From an uncultured Bacteroidales bacterium (lineage in GTDB: Bacteria > Bacteroidota > Bacteroidia > Bacteroidales > UBA4417), in NCBI GenBank assembly GCA_903879715.1, contig CAIRMR010000178.1, positions 1 through 46,745 on the forward strand: DNA of 46,745 bases, given 5' to 3'. The translations under genes were made by a program, and so were the position numbers. This document shows, in pieces, positions 44,830 through 46,745 of this stretch. The notes beneath the pieces are model-generated. The model had not been told where the DNA came from and searched no databases. It was given only the letters and a program-made list of their open reading frames with translations. Numbering within the stretch: the first letter of the stretch is position 1; each line of letters begins with the position of its first letter.

Positions 44830-46353
44830 TTGAAAACTCTGGTTTTTTTTACTTTACTTTTTTTATTCGCTATTCAATCACAAGCTCAGGAAGAACATAT
44901 CAATACTGTTACGGATGGTATTGCAAAATTTTATTATCCGAATGGTAAACTTTCGAGCGAAGGAACCATGCGTGAAGGTAAACCTGATGGGTACTGGAAA
45001 ACATTTTATGAAAACGGTGTTATGAAATCAGAAGGTAACCGGAAGAATTATCTTCTCGACAGTGTTTGGAAATTTTATGATGATTCTGCCAGGCTGCTGG
45101 TTTCTATTACGTACGCCTTCGATAAAAAAAACGGTCTGAAAACAACCTACCGCCAGGGCGAAATGACAACTGAAACTTTTGTGAATGATATCAAGCAAGG
45201 TCCTACAACGTATTACTATCCGGATGGAAAAGTCCGTTTGATTGTAAATTTTGTTGGTGGTCTCGAAAATGGAATTGCCCGCGAACTTGATACAGATGGA
45301 AATGTTATCACTTACATGGAATATAAAAAAGGATTCCTGGTAAGCCGAGAGCGGATTAATCGTAAAGATAGCAAAGGATTAAAACAAGGGCGGTGGAAAT
45401 ATTTTTATGATAACAATGCTATAAAACTTGAAGGTACTTTTAAAGACGATAAAAAGAACGGTTATTTTAAAGATTATGATGAAAACGGAAGCCTGTTAAC
45501 GGTCAAGAAGTTTATTAATGATGTTGAGCAGGTTCAGGCGCAGGAAATCACCAGCCTGAAATTAAAGACAGATTATTATCCAAGCGGAAAAGTTAAAACC
45601 GTGGCCAGTTACAATGGCGAAGTTCCCGAAGGTGTTCGTCGAGAATACAATGAAGACGGTAAAATAACTGCTGGTTATATTTTTACAAATGGCGTGCTTA
45701 CAGGTGAAGGAATTGTGGATGAAGAAGGAAATAAAGAAGGCGATTGGCGCGAGTATTATACTGATAAAACATTACGCTCGGTTGGAGTGTATTCCAAAGG
45801 AAAAGCCATTGGTAACTGGAAATATTATTTCGAAAACGGTAAACTGGAGTCAGAAGGAAAATATACCAAATCCGGATTGCTGGATGGAACCTGGCGTTGG
45901 TATTTCGATGATGGAAGTATCAGGCGTATTCAATCGTATATTGCCGGAATGGAAGACGGCGAATACGAAGAATATGATGAAACCGGGCGACTGATTGTTA
46001 AAGGACAGTTTGCCGAAGGAGTGGAAGAAGGTGAATGGGTGTATGATTTTGGTAATTACCGTGAACTGGGAAATTACAAAGGCGGTGCACGTTACGGTAA
46101 ATGGAAATCGTATTATGCTGATGGAACCTTAAAGTTTGAAGGAGAATTTATCGACGATAACCTGAATGGAAAAGTAAACTGGTATTGGTCAACCGGAAAA
46201 CTAAAGGACCAGGGAAATTATGTTAACGGAAGCCGCGAAGGCGACTGGATCACATTTAATGAAGACGGAACTCCTTTTCTTATCATCACTTATCGGGGTG
46301 ATGTTGAAAAAAGATATGACGGGATTGTTATTAAACCAGAGTTTGAGGAATAG
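44830..46353 (+). CDS. secreted MORN-like (YwqK-type) repeat protein
   Basis: About 507 residues after a signal peptide (LKTLVFFTLLFLFAIQSQAQ). The rest is nearly all repeats of 22 to 25 residues of the form YYxDGKxxxEGxFxxGxxxGxWxxYY, at least 15 copies, the toxin-antitoxin YwqK/MORN_2-type variant. Despite that name, no toxin partner lies nearby. Such repeats form extended beta-sheets and bind proteins or membranes. The frame is open from TTG 44701 with an ATG at 44743, but both lie in or before the inverted heptamer element, and neither gives a normal signal peptide. TTG at 44830 or 44827 is the best start. A near-consensus -7 box TTACTTTG lies at 44798-44805. Export is likely and function unknown. 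Confidence 0.75.
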   Translation: MKTLVFFTLLFLFAIQSQAQEEHINTVTDGIAKFYYPNGKLSSEGTMREGKPDGYWKTFYENGVMKSEGNRKNYLLDSVWKFYDDSARLLVSITYAFDKKNGLKTTYRQGEMTTETFVNDIKQGPTTYYYPDGKVRLIVNFVGGLENGIARELDTDGNVITYMEYKKGFLVSRERINRKDSKGLKQGRWKYFYDNNAIKLEGTFKDDKKNGYFKDYDENGSLLTVKKFINDVEQVQAQEITSLKLKTDYYPSGKVKTVASYNGEVPEGVRREYNEDGKITAGYIFTNGVLTGEGIVDEEGNKEGDWREYYTDKTLRSVGVYSKGKAIGNWKYYFENGKLESEGKYTKSGLLDGTWRWYFDDGSIRRIQSYIAGMEDGEYEEYDETGRLIVKGQFAEGVEEGEWVYDFGNYRELGNYKGGARYGKWKSYYADGTLKFEGEFIDDNLNGKVNWYWSTGKLKDQGNYVNGSREGDWITFNEDGTPFLIITYRGDVEKRYDGIVIKPEFEE

Positions 46354-46418
46354 GTGTATTTTAAATACTAAGCATAAATTATTTATAGGAATGATCATAT
46401 CATCAAATTGATATAGCT

Positions 46419-46655
46419 ATGAATTCAGACGAACTAAAACTTGATATTACTGAACAGATTTCAAAAACTAATGATAGTTTATCAAATTATTGGGGATCTC
46501 CATCGTTTAAAGGAGTATTGGAAGATGACCCGGATTCACTTAAAACAGTGCATAAAAAAGTAACGCGGTATTATAAGATGCAATTAGTTATGTCGGTCTT
46601 ATTGTCCGGATCTATTCTAGTTATTTTAACACAACTATCCGAAAGTTTGAAATAA
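46419..46655 (+). CDS. small single-helix membrane protein, unknown
   Basis: A 78-residue protein with an acidic N-terminal half (MNSDELKLDITEQISKTNDSL) and one membrane helix (about 53-73, MQLVMSVLLSGSILVILTQL). A good ATG and separation from other frames support a real gene. It follows the MORN-like gene by 65 bp and may share its transcript. No family recognised. Confidence 0.5.
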   Translation: MNSDELKLDITEQISKTNDSLSNYWGSPSFKGVLEDDPDSLKTVHKKVTRYYKMQLVMSVLLSGSILVILTQLSESLK

Positions 46656-46684
46656 AAAGGTGCTTGAGAATCGCATAAATTAGT

Positions 46685-46715
46685 AGTCGCAAAACAAAAC
46701 AAAAAATATGCGACT
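46685..46715. repeat. short inverted repeat near window end
   Basis: AGTCGCA (46685-46691) and TGCGACT (46709-46715) flank 17 A-rich bases. Too short to assign as a transposon end or terminator. Confidence 0.3.
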
Positions 46716-46745
46716 CTACAAGCGATCCAAAAATACAGATAAACC

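Noticed and set aside
44701-46353. MORN-like repeat protein as antitoxin of a toxin-antitoxin system
   Set aside because: The YwqK antitoxin label is carried by the repeat family, but no toxin gene is adjacent and the protein has a signal peptide.
46685-46715. Inverted repeat as transposon terminus
   Set aside because: Seven-base arms only, no partner repeat or transposase inside the window.

Overview
The window looks like chromosomal DNA of a free-living member of the Bacteroidota, probably Bacteroidales or Marinilabiliales-like. The evidence is a secreted protein with PKD, GEVED and type IX secretion sorting domains, a beta-propeller (Reg_prop/Y_Y_Y) sensor kinase, LytS/LytTR signalling, ECF sigma factors paired with small membrane proteins, a Bro-N protein, and promoters of the Bacteroidota type (TTG about 20 bp before TAnnTTTG). 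No phage, conjugative element, CRISPR array or intact insertion sequence was seen. Most of the window is ordinary chromosomal content, with several decayed genes and unusual repeats between genes.

Layout: 0.2-0.9 kb, a Gcw_chp-type outer-membrane or periplasmic protein (-). 1.3-5.8 kb, an ABC exporter ATPase and a large FtsX-type permease. 6-7.6 kb, a sensor histidine kinase. 7.9-12 kb, a SNF2-family helicase, followed by a VOC protein. 12.5-13.9 kb, a divergent NmrA-like oxidoreductase and HxlR regulator pair. 14-15.2 kb, an HsmA-like membrane protein and an unknown protein. 15.5-17.3 kb, a galactokinase operon whose sodium/sugar symporter is reduced to its C-terminal end. 17.3-18.5 kb, an ECF sigma factor with a membrane partner. 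18.8-22.1 kb, VOC, cupin, DUF4395, a DUF4180 pseudogene and a secreted Cys-rich protein. 22.5-27.8 kb, a LytTR regulator, a LytS-type kinase and a propeller sensor kinase. 28.1-31.5 kb, a secreted protein with four YLKF repeats, then a type IX secreted PKD/GEVED protein. 31.8-32.3 kb, a truncated type IIG restriction-modification gene next to tRNA-Ala(GGC). 32.4-35.7 kb, ThpR, a Crp/Fnr regulator and a sulfur-transfer set (rhodanese, small three-Cys membrane protein, rhodanese-thioredoxin lipoprotein). 36-37.9 kb, DUF6249, a second ECF sigma factor and its membrane partner. 38-41.2 kb, a fructosamine-kinase-like protein, a Bro-N protein and a DEAD-box helicase. 41.3-43.2 kb, LutB-like and RpiB (-). 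43.7-46.7 kb, NadA, a MORN-like repeat protein and a small membrane protein.

The least explained features are repeats between genes. Four loci (about 2.2-2.35, 33.0-33.1, 34.47-34.68 and 44.65-44.78 kb) share one plan: a short array of 7-bp units followed 30-110 bp later by an inverted array of 7-bp units, with a different unit sequence at each locus. A fifth array has 25 uninterrupted 8-bp units and ends one base before the start codon of the sigma-factor partner gene. A 22-bp palindromic element also occurs twice, upstream of and inside the Bro-N gene, with one mismatch. Several genes are visibly degraded: the symporter remnant after galK, DUF4180 with an in-frame stop, and the type IIG R-M N-terminus. 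All calls come from reading the sequence; no database search was run.
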